Of a stretch of DNA of 64,000 bases, positions 36,644 to 44,812 are shown one piece after another (positions within the stretch are counted from its first letter, which is position 1; every line of letters starts with the position of its first letter). Below the pieces are notes generated by a model, which ran no database searches, had not been told where the DNA came from, and was given only the letters and a program-made list of their open reading frames with translations. The stretch spans positions 1 to 64,000 of the IMG/VR virus record IMGVR_UViG_3300024264_000019. One strand, given 5' to 3'. This DNA comes from a virus. Position numbers and translations under genes: made by a program.

Positions 36644-37513
36644 TTAAGCAGGTTCTTTTTCTTCTTTTGTTGACTCAGTTAAATCTTCTTCCTCCTCCTC
36701 CTCTTCTTCATTCCTTTGATTAGTTTTCATTTCTTTGAAAATATCATCGAGACCTTCTTGTCCTTGAGTTCCACTTACGTACCATATTGTCACAATAGAA
36801 GAAATTTTATCTATTATTTTTTCATACAACTCTTCCCCCTCTTCTTCAGCAAGTTCGTAAGCTTTATATTTTTCTTTAAAATCATCCCCCTCGAATAAAT
36901 TTTCAAAAGGAGCGTCATCAGCTTCACCCTCTACAAAATAAGACAAATGAAGAATGTACCACATGATAGCTCTATTTCTAGCCTTAACATCAGCGGTGTG
37001 ATCAAATAATGAATTTTGAACCATTTCGTACTCAGTTAAGTCTTTCTTAATTTCAGACATTTCTTTTACAGCTTGCTCTAATTTAATTTTTTGCCGCTCT
37101 GATAATTTTCCATTCTCACTTAGGATTGAGAATTGTTGAACTTCTAGTTGCTTACTATGCATTTTATACAACAACGTGGAGTACAACTTTTGCTCTTTTT
37201 CTGACCATACCCCCCCTTGGTTACCATACTGCTTAGCTAGCATCGCTTTTGTCAACATGCCCATTTTTATGAATTTATTCAATTCTAAACTATAGAACAT
37301 GTCACCTTCTTCAAGCTCGCTTCTGTTTGGTTTTTTAATAACCACTTTATATGGAACATCTTTCTTGACTGTAACTTTTTCTTTCGAAGTTACGACTTCC
37401 ATCTTCCCTGTTTCTTTATTTTTTCGTTTTGATTTTTTTTCAACTTCTTCCTCGACTTCCTTATTTAAATCGACCGAGAAAGAGTAGAGCGTATTTTTTT
37501 CTGTAATATTCAT
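36644..37513 (-). CDS. Putative tail assembly chaperone
   Basis: A 289-residue soluble protein. The N-terminal part is very basic (KKSKRKNKETGK), the middle contains DMFYSLELNKFIKMGMLTKAML and aromatic helices (RAIMWYILHLSYFVEGE), and the C-terminus has a run of eight Glu (about 269-276). Such charge segregation and location between major tail protein and tape measure genes fit a tail assembly chaperone. No frameshift signal was found, so if it is the gpG equivalent it is not fused to the next gene by a simple slippage site. Confidence 0.5.
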   Translation of the reverse strand: MNITEKNTLYSFSVDLNKEVEEEVEKKSKRKNKETGKMEVVTSKEKVTVKKDVPYKVVIKKPNRSELEEGDMFYSLELNKFIKMGMLTKAMLAKQYGNQGGVWSEKEQKLYSTLLYKMHSKQLEVQQFSILSENGKLSERQKIKLEQAVKEMSEIKKDLTEYEMVQNSLFDHTADVKARNRAIMWYILHLSYFVEGEADDAPFENLFEGDDFKEKYKAYELAEEEGEELYEKIIDKISSIVTIWYVSGTQGQEGLDDIFKEMKTNQRNEEEEEEEEDLTESTKEEKEPA

Positions 37514-37521
37514 ATTTCCTT

Positions 37522-38229
37522 TTACCTGTATTTGTAGTTAAATTTTTCGATATCTTTTTTGTATATTTCTGAAACCTTATTAGCTGTTTCATCAGTGTAA
37601 TACTCCCAATAAGGCTTCCTGCTTGATGAGTTTATTTTTCCTATCTCTGAATAGTTTAATTCAAAGTTTTTACATATTTCCTTTAAGTCGTCTTGTAAGT
37701 TTTCCACCCTGTAGACTTTATCCACCATTAAGTTTTCATTCTCATCGTAAAGGTGATCATATTGAGGTAATGTATGCCAAAATAAGTCGGTGTGATTTTT
37801 GGGGGCGGGTATAGCCTTTATAAAATCTTCAAATTTTTCAATGCTAGATCTATTTTTCCATGCGGAGACAACTCGATCCCAAGGATTCCTAACGAAAGCA
37901 AATTTGAAATAGTTATTCCATGTACTTTGATTAATAAGTTTGTAACATTTTTTTTCATTATCATTAATGTTCTCAATGTATATTGCTTTATTATTTGTTA
38001 GATTAGCTATTGTATTTTTTCTAGATATCAGATTAATATTATTTTTAATTCTTTGGCAGCAACCCTTTGAGTATTCGAAATCTGGAGCCACATCATCTCT
38101 TTTTCCATTTATAGGTGAATATCTAATATTCTCCCAACCCTGGGAGTTTAAAAACACACTTAATGAAGTTCCAGCGTTTTTAGGGACGTGAAAAAAAAGA
38201 GCTTTTTTATTGTGACTTATTTTTGCCAT
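37522..38229 (-). CDS. Sulfotransferase inside the tail morphogenesis operon
   Basis: The 235-residue protein shows a complete Sulfotransfer_2-type pattern. ALFFHVPKNAGTSLSVFL (10-27) is the PAPS 5'-phosphosulfate loop, and FAFVRNPWDRVVSAWKN (110-126) the 3'-phosphate motif. Two adjacent Cys (57-58) and a C-terminal Tyr-rich helix follow. It is flanked by the small gene at 38246 and the chaperone gene at 36644, with 8-16 nt gaps, so it is expressed with the tail proteins. This timing suggests that a virion component, perhaps a glycosylated Thr-rich segment, is the acceptor, which is inference. It is clearly different from the sulfotransferase at 211. Confidence 0.85.
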   Translation of the reverse strand: MAKISHNKKALFFHVPKNAGTSLSVFLNSQGWENIRYSPINGKRDDVAPDFEYSKGCCQRIKNNINLISRKNTIANLTNNKAIYIENINDNEKKCYKLINQSTWNNYFKFAFVRNPWDRVVSAWKNRSSIEKFEDFIKAIPAPKNHTDLFWHTLPQYDHLYDENENLMVDKVYRVENLQDDLKEICKNFELNYSEIGKINSSSRKPYWEYYTDETANKVSEIYKKDIEKFNYKYR

Positions 38230-38245
38230 ACATCTTATAGTAAAA

Positions 38246-38530
38246 TTATTTCTTGATTTTTATATCAAAATTTTCCATATAAGATATTAATTCTCTTCGA
38301 GCGTCGTTTCCAGAATCTAGGATTTTCTTCCTAAGGAAGTTTAATTGAGCTTCATCTAAATATTCAGCTTGGGTTAAAATCTTCTCTTCTTCGGGAATGG
38401 ATTTTTTTAATTTATCAAATTGTACATCGTGATCTCTTTGAAGCTCTTGTATGAGCCCCAAGAAATGTTTGTACAAACTCGTGATTGATCTAACCACCTG
38501 AAACTCTAGTAGTTCTCGTTCGTTTTTCAT
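38246..38530 (-). CDS. Small helical protein after the major tail protein gene
   Basis: The start was placed at MKNERELLEFQVV (38530) because the longer frame to 38560 runs into the terminator. The 94-residue product is helical and charged (ITSLYKHFLGLIQELQRDHD), with no known family. A -10-like TATAAG ends 6 nt before the ATG and an AAGG lies in the same place, so it may have its own transcript after the terminator. It may be a further tail assembly factor. Confidence 0.6.
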   Translation of the reverse strand: MKNERELLEFQVVRSITSLYKHFLGLIQELQRDHDVQFDKLKKSIPEEEKILTQAEYLDEAQLNFLRKKILDSGNDARRELISYMENFDIKIKK

Positions 38531-38560
38531 ATATACCTTATACCTTATATGAGTATACAC

Positions 38561-38592
38561 AAAAAAACCTCGCCTGAGACGAGGTTTTTTTT
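38561..38592 (-). terminator. Intrinsic terminator after the major tail protein gene
   Basis: A 7-bp stem, AACCTCG/CGAGGTT (38566-38572 with 38580-38586), has a 7-nt loop and is flanked by A-runs on one side and T-runs on the other, so it can work in either direction. It lies just 3' of the major tail protein gene, which would give that abundant protein its own short transcript. Confidence 0.9.
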
Positions 38593-38610
38593 GCCTTTAA
38601 GTTTTAAAGA

Positions 38611-39894
38611 TTAAGGGAGGGTTGGAGTTGTAGTAGTCGTGGTCGTGGTCGTAACTGTAGGAGTTTGAACGGGTAGGCCACTATTAGCAGTTACTGAATT
38701 ACCAGCTTCACTAATCAAGAAAATACCATTTTCAGAATCATTTGCTCCTCCAACTTGGGAGGAAAATGTGAGATCAACTGTTTTATTGTCTCCAATAGAC
38801 GCTGAAAAAGATTGTGTGTCAAGAATAGCATTCTTCATTAAGTATACCAAAGCGTTGTTTTTTCCACATCTAGTATTCAATACAATAGCTATATCTCTCT
38901 TTTGCTCAGATCCGCAAAGCAATCCGTCAAGACTACCATCAGAAAATTCTGTCATTAAAGCTGATACGCTCAATGTCATATTCACAGGAAAATCAACTTT
39001 TCGCTTGAATGGGTATAAGCTGCCTAATCGATTCAATGGACTTCTTCCAACAGGAACATCAAGTGAAATGTTTTGTACGTGAATCGCGCTTTGAGATTTA
39101 GTTTCATTTACACCTGGAAGAACTGCTCCTCCAACGCTTAATTTTCCAGCTTCATTTGTATTGAAATATCCCTTCGCATCAAAATCAATCGATATATCAC
39201 CAGGACGAATAGCAAAAAGCTCCTCACCACCTACAGAAATATCTCCATCGCTTGACGTTACATTGGTAAAGTTAACTTTATTAGGTAACCTAGCTCCAGT
39301 AGAAGAATCAGTATCAATAGCAGGATTATCAAAAGCCGCATTTAGCCCGTTTTTAAACATGATATTAGAAGCTTCAACTGAGACACTTGCTGATGCAAGT
39401 TCTCCAACCGCAGCGGTAATACCATAACTTGTAATAAATCCATTTCCAATTCCAATAACTCCATGATCTGCGGCAGATACTGGATTTTGTCCATGAACGT
39501 CTTCACCTTCTGGAACAGTTACTACATAATAATTAAGTTCATCAAAATCATTTGATCCATCAAGAAGTTGTTTGGTCATTGGTATTGCACCGCTTAATTG
39601 AAAATTAGAGCCACTATTAATATTAAAACCAAGATCTGCCTCTTGAGTACCATCTGTTAAATAGTAAGAAAAATCTAAACCTACTGTGGGAGGCTCTGTC
39701 ACTTCTCTTGAAAGTGCGGCTAGTTGCCCAAATTCGTTAACATCAGTACGAGAAACCTCAAGGTTGTAGCTCATATCTTGTACTCTATTTATCTCTTTTA
39801 AGTCGCCATCGTCAATTAAATCCGAGGCTCCTGTCCCTTTAAGTTTACTAGTGTAAAGAGATTCACTTTGGTATATTACTCTATCTGTTGCCAT
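38611..39894 (-). CDS. Major tail (tube) protein with Thr-rich C-terminal tail
   Basis: The 427-residue protein is beta-rich, and its position between neck genes and the tape measure gene, with a strong terminator directly after it, fits the highly expressed tail tube subunit. Segments such as NLEVSRTDVNEFGQ, ASVSVEASNIMFKNG, ISIDFDAKGYF and MTLSVSALMTEF suggest two related beta domains. The last 17 residues are TPTVTTTTTTTTTPTLP, an exposed mucin-like extension that is unusual for tail tube proteins. Because hundreds of copies line a tail, this would place a dense Thr coat on its surface. Confidence 0.75.
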   Translation of the reverse strand: MATDRVIYQSESLYTSKLKGTGASDLIDDGDLKEINRVQDMSYNLEVSRTDVNEFGQLAALSREVTEPPTVGLDFSYYLTDGTQEADLGFNINSGSNFQLSGAIPMTKQLLDGSNDFDELNYYVVTVPEGEDVHGQNPVSAADHGVIGIGNGFITSYGITAAVGELASASVSVEASNIMFKNGLNAAFDNPAIDTDSSTGARLPNKVNFTNVTSSDGDISVGGEELFAIRPGDISIDFDAKGYFNTNEAGKLSVGGAVLPGVNETKSQSAIHVQNISLDVPVGRSPLNRLGSLYPFKRKVDFPVNMTLSVSALMTEFSDGSLDGLLCGSEQKRDIAIVLNTRCGKNNALVYLMKNAILDTQSFSASIGDNKTVDLTFSSQVGGANDSENGIFLISEAGNSVTANSGLPVQTPTVTTTTTTTTTPTLP

Positions 39895-39954
39895 AATTTT
39901 TTAAAAGTTTTAAGTTATACATTTATATACATCAAAATTTAATAAATGTGAAAT

Positions 39955-40833
39955 TTATCTTTTGAAAATTTTCCTAGGGTTTCTTGGCTTGCATAAAGTA
40001 AAATCAATAAAGCCTATCTTGTAGTCGCTTGATGATGTTATCTTCTCCCTAGATCTATCTGTTAATTTAGAAGATCTAACTTCTTCAACGAATACAAATT
40101 CAGATGAATTATTAATCAAATTTCCATATTTATAAGGGTGCTGCTTAATGTGTGAAAACTCCCCAAATGGAAAATCTTCAAATTCAATCAATCCAAAATT
40201 AGTTCTTGCAGAGTCTCTGAATAAAGATAATACTCCATCTAATGTGTAATTAGAATCCGCAACTATTACAGCTCTCATATTTAAGACTGTGCTATCCATA
40301 CCCCCCATTGCGAATGGCACGTTTTCAGAATTCTCCAGTGTTATAAACATTGCAGGGACTGTATATATCTTATCGCTGAACCCTCCGTTTGTTTGTAAAT
40401 AAGTTTGATTAGCTGGAGAGATGATGAAATCACTATTTAAAATAACACTTTCTTCTGTTTCGTCTGTTATGTATATATTAACCGTCTTATACGCAAAATC
40501 CCCTGTTATATTTAATGATTGACTCGATCCATGGCGACTCGTTGTATCAACTAACACTCTTCCATTATTGTAATCTATGTATATTCCATCTTTATCCTTG
40601 ACCGTAGATCCATCAATTACCACTTCGTCAGGAACCGCAATCTTATCGGATGACCACATAAATTGCCTATAGGGACTATAGAAAGCGTTATAATTCAAAG
40701 GAGTATCTACTGTATCTACGTATACAAAAGTATGATTTATTGATGGCTGATAAGCTTGAGCGAAATATGATAATCTATCATCGCACCATAGATAAAAACT
40801 AGACAATAATTTATGATCAAAACCCGCATTCAT
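39955..40833 (-). CDS. Neck or tail-completion protein (hypothetical)
   Basis: A 292-residue beta-rich protein with aromatic strands (FYLWCDDRLSYFAQAY; GIYIDYNNGRVLVD; VNIYITDETEESVIL). It lies immediately before the major tail protein gene and its ATG overlaps the upstream gene by 4 nt. In this position phages encode tail terminator or head-tail joining proteins. I do not recognise the family from sequence. Confidence 0.55.
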   Translation of the reverse strand: MNAGFDHKLLSSFYLWCDDRLSYFAQAYQPSINHTFVYVDTVDTPLNYNAFYSPYRQFMWSSDKIAVPDEVVIDGSTVKDKDGIYIDYNNGRVLVDTTSRHGSSQSLNITGDFAYKTVNIYITDETEESVILNSDFIISPANQTYLQTNGGFSDKIYTVPAMFITLENSENVPFAMGGMDSTVLNMRAVIVADSNYTLDGVLSLFRDSARTNFGLIEFEDFPFGEFSHIKQHPYKYGNLINNSSEFVFVEEVRSSKLTDRSREKITSSSDYKIGFIDFTLCKPRNPRKIFKR

Positions 40834-41426
40834 TTTACTGATCTATTAATGTTAATTTTTAAATTATTTAAAATATTTGATAAATATTTAGTATTCCTAA
40901 ATTGTCCTGATCTTACTTTATTTTTAGTTTGAATTCCTTGACCCGATCTACCAGATAGAGTCATCCTGTTTATGTAGTTACCCAAACCAGATATTCCTTT
41001 TTCAATACCTTCAGCCCAACTTCTTCCGCTAACCCAAGGCATTGGGCTAGCTGAGAAAATCTCTTCCTTGGATGGAAGTTCAACTTGAAATTTTAAAATC
41101 ATCGATCTTTGAGAGCTTGGTATTGATTTAATGTTTAAAGCTTTTTTTAATATTAATCTGATTGGAGTTATAGGATCCATTCCTTCCTCAAAACCAATAT
41201 AGGAATATAAATTCCCATATCCACCCAATGTACCGCTTTCATTCCAACCTTCTGGGCCAGATTCAATTTCTTTAGTAACTGGGTGAGATTCAAACTCTTT
41301 AATCATTTCTCTATGAGCTTGGTTTACTCCTTGAATGATTTTTTTCTCAATATGTTTTCCAACTATAGGTCCAACTTGACTATTTTCTATTCTTTTTAAA
41401 GCTCTCTCGTTGATTTTTATATTCAT
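40830..41426 (-). CDS. Head-tail connector region protein
   Basis: The 198-residue product is basic, with an N-terminal helix (ERALKRIENSQVG) and a region KKIIQGVNQAHREMIKEFESHPVTKEIESG that resembles the helix and P-V-x-T-G segment of HK97 gp10-type neck proteins. This likeness is weak. Context (between the putative head-completion gene at 41428 and the gene before the major tail protein) supports a neck role. It is coupled to both neighbours by short overlaps or gaps. Confidence 0.55.
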   Translation of the reverse strand: MNIKINERALKRIENSQVGPIVGKHIEKKIIQGVNQAHREMIKEFESHPVTKEIESGPEGWNESGTLGGYGNLYSYIGFEEGMDPITPIRLILKKALNIKSIPSSQRSMILKFQVELPSKEEIFSASPMPWVSGRSWAEGIEKGISGLGNYINRMTLSGRSGQGIQTKNKVRSGQFRNTKYLSNILNNLKININRSVK

Positions 41427-41427
41427 A

Positions 41428-41874
41428 TCATCCCCTTCTTTTCAAGAGTATATTGTAATATTTAATTGAAAACATGCCAGATTTCGCCGCATCGGAAGAA
41501 ATATTAAAAAGTTCACCATCAACTTCGATATCAGTAGCTTTTTTTAATAAGTTATACCCTTCTTCGTTGATTTTTATTCTTATGTGGTCGGAAGGTATAT
41601 CTATACCTAATATTTCATTTTCACTGCTTTGCCTCAGAAATTCAAAATTTCCAGCATAAGCTATTCTCGCTTTTAATTTTAAAGTCTCAACGATTTTATC
41701 ACTACCTTTTTGATTCTTAATTCTAGAATATAGAGCGTTATAAGTATTATTAGTAGCGACAAAAACTTTTTTTTCTTTTTTAAATATTGTAATCTCTCTA
41801 GCAAAAGTATCATGAATATCATCAAATACTTTATCAAATCTACTTTTATCTGAACTTGATATTAAATCGCTCAT
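41428..41874 (-). CDS. Head completion/neck protein (hypothetical)
   Basis: The start at MSDLISSSDKSRFDKVFDDIH (41874) follows the previous stop by 2 nt and was preferred to a longer frame that overlaps the 780-residue gene. The 148-residue product has a helix followed by strands (REITIFKKEKKVFVATNNTYNALY), a pattern seen in small phage head-closure proteins. C-terminal KYYNILLKRRG is basic. Family not recognised. Confidence 0.55.
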   Translation of the reverse strand: MSDLISSSDKSRFDKVFDDIHDTFAREITIFKKEKKVFVATNNTYNALYSRIKNQKGSDKIVETLKLKARIAYAGNFEFLRQSSENEILGIDIPSDHIRIKINEEGYNLLKKATDIEVDGELFNISSDAAKSGMFSIKYYNILLKRRG

Positions 41875-41876
41875 TA

Positions 41877-44219
41877 CTATGGAGTTGGAGTTGGAGCTGT
41901 ATTTATTATAAAATTGCACACGCCGTTTGTTCCATTCCACTCAATTGTTGCGCTCACACAGGTTGTGTCATCATCACAATGACAGCATCCTGCACAAGAT
42001 TCAAATACATGTGAGCCTGTTTGAGGCACTTTTTTAATCATCCAGCTATTATATTGACTAACGTCCTGAAACTTATTACCGCCCCCACCGCAACCAATAT
42101 CATCACCCACAAACGCGCTACAGTTACTAACTGGTACGGAATCATTTACTAAATTATAACACCTACTATCCGACATAAATGTATCTAGAGCTACATCGCC
42201 ATCAGCATATCCTATAAATTGATTTTCAATACCAGATATATTTTCTGGACAAGTTAATAAGTCTATGCATCTAGTTGGATCTATCTGGGTAGGATTACAA
42301 GGCGCATATTCAGCACAAAACCCAAAACCGCATGTGGTTTGCGGGCTCGGAGAATTATCTTTGAAAGATTGTAGGGATTTAAAAAATGAAGCTTTTGATT
42401 CAAGCGTAAAAGGCTGAGCGCTAAAAGTAAGAATGTCTGCAATTGATTTCGTTATATAAACCTTATTAGTTGTTAATACATTTGAAAAAGCGGTTATGTT
42501 TAAAGCTGTTACTCCATTAATCTGCAGCTCTATATTTGACTCTTTCTGACCCACTGGCGCTCCTAGGCATATCCTAGCACCAACCAAAGCGTCACTCGTA
42601 TACGAAAGAGTAGAACCTTTTGTTCCATTTGTGGAATTCGCATAGAATATTTCTCCGCCTTCTATGCAGCACTCTAGGGGTGTTGGCGTACTAGTATGAG
42701 TGAGAGTACTTGTTGAAGTGTGAGTGAGTGTTGGCGTACTAGTATGAGTGAGAGTATTTGTCGAAGTATGAGTGAGTGTTGTCGTACTAGTGTGAGTGAG
42801 TGTTGGCGTACTAGTATGAGTGAGAGTACTTGTCGAAGTATGAGTGAGTGTTGTCGTACTAGTGTGAGTGAGTGTTGGCGTACTAGTATGAGTGAGAGTA
42901 CTTGTCGAAGTGTGAGTGAGTGTTGGCGTACTAGTATGAGTGAGAGTACTTGTCGAAGTATGAGTGAGTGTTGGCGTACTAGTATGAGTGAGAGTACTTG
43001 TCGAAGTATGAGTGAGTGTTGGCGTACTAGTATGAGTGAGTGTTGACGTGCTAGTATGAGTAAGCGTTGTTGTCGAAGTGCTAGTAGCTGTTAGCGTTGA
43101 AGTTGGTGTTGGTGTTGGAACATCTGGCGTTTCGGTAGCTGTTGAGGTATGAGTAACTGTTGACGTACTAGTATGAGTGAGTGTTGGCGTACTAGTATGA
43201 GTAACTGTTGACGTACTAGTATGAGTAACTGTTGGCGTACTAGTATGAGTGAGAGTACTTGTTGAAGTGTGAGTGAGTGTTGACGTGCTAGTATGAGTAA
43301 GCGTTGTTGTCGAAGTGCTAGTAGCTGTTAGCGTTGAAGTTGGCGTTGGAACATCTGGCGTTTCAGTTGTTGTCGAAGTGCTAGTAGCTGTTAGCGTTGA
43401 AGTTGGCGTTGGAACATCTGGCGTTTCAGTTGTTGTCGAAGTGCTAGTAACTGTTGGCGTGCTAGTATGGGTGAGAGTAGACGTGGTGGTAGTCGTTTTT
43501 GTAATTGTAGGGGTTACTGTACTTGTTTGCGTCTCGGTCGCTGTAAGGGTGCTAGTTGGCTCATTACACGGCGGTGTAGGGGTCAATGTCGCAGCTTTTT
43601 CTGGACAGTCTACTAATTCTTCTTTACAATCTTTGGGTTTTTTATCACAAGATGTGGTTTTTATGCCCTGACTAACCACCTGTCTTGGTAACGAATTATA
43701 AAGATTATAATATTGCACCATATCTTTAATTCTCAAGTCAGCTTCTTTTGATATAGACTTGTAAGTTTGAGCTGCCTGAATTTTTTGTTGAGGGGTGGTA
43801 ATTAAAGACTGCCTCTTGATAGAAGAATCCCCTTCTCTTAACTCTACCCAGTCAGTCATGGTTACAGAAGACTCCCCTGTTGTAGTGGTTGAACTACTAG
43901 AGGAAACTCCTTTTAATGCTAAGCGACTCTCTCTTTTGTAAAACTCCCTTAAGTATAATTGTATTAAGATAGATATTTCTTCGGGTCTTAACCTTGGACA
44001 TATATCATTCTTCTTAGTTATTCTATGGCTCGAATGTATTAATATATTTAATTGACCTATGTTCGTTTCTATCCAAGCTGAAATTCTAGCTTTGAAGGTC
44101 TTTATTTTGGGAACGTCTTCAGCAACGCCTGAATCAAAAAAGTCATAAAACTCTGATTCGTATATACTTTCAGCTATTTCATCAACTTGACTATATTCGC
44201 AATCACAGTCTTCTAACAT
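41877..44219 (-). CDS. Neck protein with long mucin-like Thr/Ser repeat region and Cys-rich domain
   Basis: The 780-residue protein has an N-terminal helical domain (1-180) suited to a head-tail connector or adaptor. A Cys-containing hinge follows (190-215), then about 300 residues (220-515) of 8-residue units such as LTHTSTPT and LTHTSTST, interrupted by TETPDVPTPTST segments. A C-terminal globular domain (516-780) has about 17 Cys, including ESCAGCCHCDDDTTC, and the chain ends NTAPTPTP. The repeat region should be an extended, heavily Thr/Ser-decorated stalk that holds the Cys-rich head away from the neck, like collar fibres. The function is inferred; the repeat and Cys content are seen directly. 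Confidence 0.7.
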   Translation of the reverse strand: MLEDCDCEYSQVDEIAESIYESEFYDFFDSGVAEDVPKIKTFKARISAWIETNIGQLNILIHSSHRITKKNDICPRLRPEEISILIQLYLREFYKRESRLALKGVSSSSSTTTTGESSVTMTDWVELREGDSSIKRQSLITTPQQKIQAAQTYKSISKEADLRIKDMVQYYNLYNSLPRQVVSQGIKTTSCDKKPKDCKEELVDCPEKAATLTPTPPCNEPTSTLTATETQTSTVTPTITKTTTTTSTLTHTSTPTVTSTSTTTETPDVPTPTSTLTATSTSTTTETPDVPTPTSTLTATSTSTTTLTHTSTSTLTHTSTSTLTHTSTPTVTHTSTSTVTHTSTPTLTHTSTSTVTHTSTATETPDVPTPTPTSTLTATSTSTTTLTHTSTSTLTHTSTPTLTHTSTSTLTHTSTPTLTHTSTSTLTHTSTPTLTHTSTSTLTHTSTPTLTHTSTTTLTHTSTSTLTHTSTPTLTHTSTTTLTHTSTNTLTHTSTPTLTHTSTSTLTHTSTPTPLECCIEGGEIFYANSTNGTKGSTLSYTSDALVGARICLGAPVGQKESNIELQINGVTALNITAFSNVLTTNKVYITKSIADILTFSAQPFTLESKASFFKSLQSFKDNSPSPQTTCGFGFCAEYAPCNPTQIDPTRCIDLLTCPENISGIENQFIGYADGDVALDTFMSDSRCYNLVNDSVPVSNCSAFVGDDIGCGGGGNKFQDVSQYNSWMIKKVPQTGSHVFESCAGCCHCDDDTTCVSATIEWNGTNGVCNFIINTAPTPTP
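42681..43560. repeat. Tandem 24-bp repeat array coding LTHTST[PS]T units
   Basis: More than 25 imperfect 24-bp units, often arranged as 48-bp pairs (one unit with Pro, one with Ser), fill most of the middle of the 780-residue protein gene. Longer copies around 43080-43460 repeat a segment coding ETPDVPTPTSTLTATSTS. Such arrays can expand or contract by slippage, and assembly errors are possible here. Confidence 0.9.
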
Positions 44220-44319
44220 TACTAACCCTTTTGTTTTGCGCTGTTAACGCTGTTTTTATAAAAGAATTTATACTAATGTTTAAATACCCACTCGGGTGAA
44301 TAGTAGTGAGTATCCTCAT
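44203..44319 (-). CDS. Candidate 38-residue ORF upstream of the neck protein
   Basis: A frame starting ATG AGG ATA (44319) encodes MRILTTIHPSGYLNISINSF and a further 18 residues. It starts a few nt after the SAP-domain gene and overlaps the neck protein gene by 17 nt. Its composition looks like a protein (mixed hydrophobic and polar residues). A competing 18-residue frame starts with ATGA overlap at the previous stop. No family is known. Confidence 0.4.
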   Translation of the reverse strand: MRILTTIHPSGYLNISINSFIKTALTAQNKRVSNVRRL

Positions 44320-44325
44320 TTTGAA

Positions 44326-44709
44326 TCATGATAAATTAAACAACTTCTTTTGATCCTCTGTTAAATCTTCCGTGTTAATCATTGGTTTTGTGGACTGGAA
44401 AGATCTTCCTTTCCCACCAACAACAACCGCGTTAAATTCTTTCTTGAGTTTATTCTTTAAGGTTGTTTTATTTCCTGATGGAAAAACACCTGCACTCACA
44501 GCTAAAGACTGCAAGTCGGTAAGATTCATGTTAGCCAAATTCTCTTCAAACTTGCTCTCGCTAGAGGTTTTAAAAGGGTTTGGAATACTAGGTCTTAGTA
44601 AATTTTCTAGATCTCTAATTTTTTCAACTTCAGATTGGTTACTTGACTTTCCATCTGTATATAAGGGAGTTTTCTTCGTTTTTATGTTTGTTTTTTTTAT
44701 TGATGTCAT
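44326..44709 (-). CDS. SAP-like (HeH) domain protein
   Basis: The 127-residue protein has a basic N-terminus (MTSIKKTNIKTKKT) and a central helix-extension-helix segment: MNLTDLQSLAVSAGV, then PSGNKTTLKNKLKKEF (about residues 61-92). This matches the SAP/HeH pattern of L-x-x-L-x-x-x-x-x-G and G-x-K-x-x-L. Such domains bind nucleic acid or serve as small assembly modules, and short HeH proteins occur between capsid and neck genes in many phages. It is the first gene after the capsid terminator. Confidence 0.65.
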   Translation of the reverse strand: MTSIKKTNIKTKKTPLYTDGKSSNQSEVEKIRDLENLLRPSIPNPFKTSSESKFEENLANMNLTDLQSLAVSAGVFPSGNKTTLKNKLKKEFNAVVVGGKGRSFQSTKPMINTEDLTEDQKKLFNLS

Positions 44710-44753
44710 AGCTGCTTGATATAATTTGATACACTTTTATGTTACCCCTGGGA

Positions 44754-44782
44754 ATAAAAAAATCCACCGAGTAGGTGGATTT
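44754..44782 (-). terminator. Intrinsic terminator after the major capsid gene
   Basis: A 7-bp stem, ATCCACC/GGTGGAT (44762-44768 with 44774-44780), has a 5-nt loop and a run of T residues on the minus-strand 3' side. It closes the capsid transcript. Confidence 0.9.
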
Positions 44783-44812
44783 CTTTAAAGTTGATAAATT
44801 ATCAGACTTCTC

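Noticed and set aside
35644-37513. Programmed frameshift between the two tail chaperone candidates
   Set aside because: The genes are separated by 10 nt, with no overlapping frame or clear slippery heptamer.
42720-43046. Plus-strand ORF across the repeat array (Ser/Cys/Arg-rich repeats)
   Set aside because: It is the mirror image of the Thr-rich repeats of the minus-strand neck protein gene. The 24-bp period keeps all frames open, so openness is not evidence of coding.
42681-43560. CRISPR array
   Set aside because: Repeats are contiguous 24-bp coding units without unique spacers.
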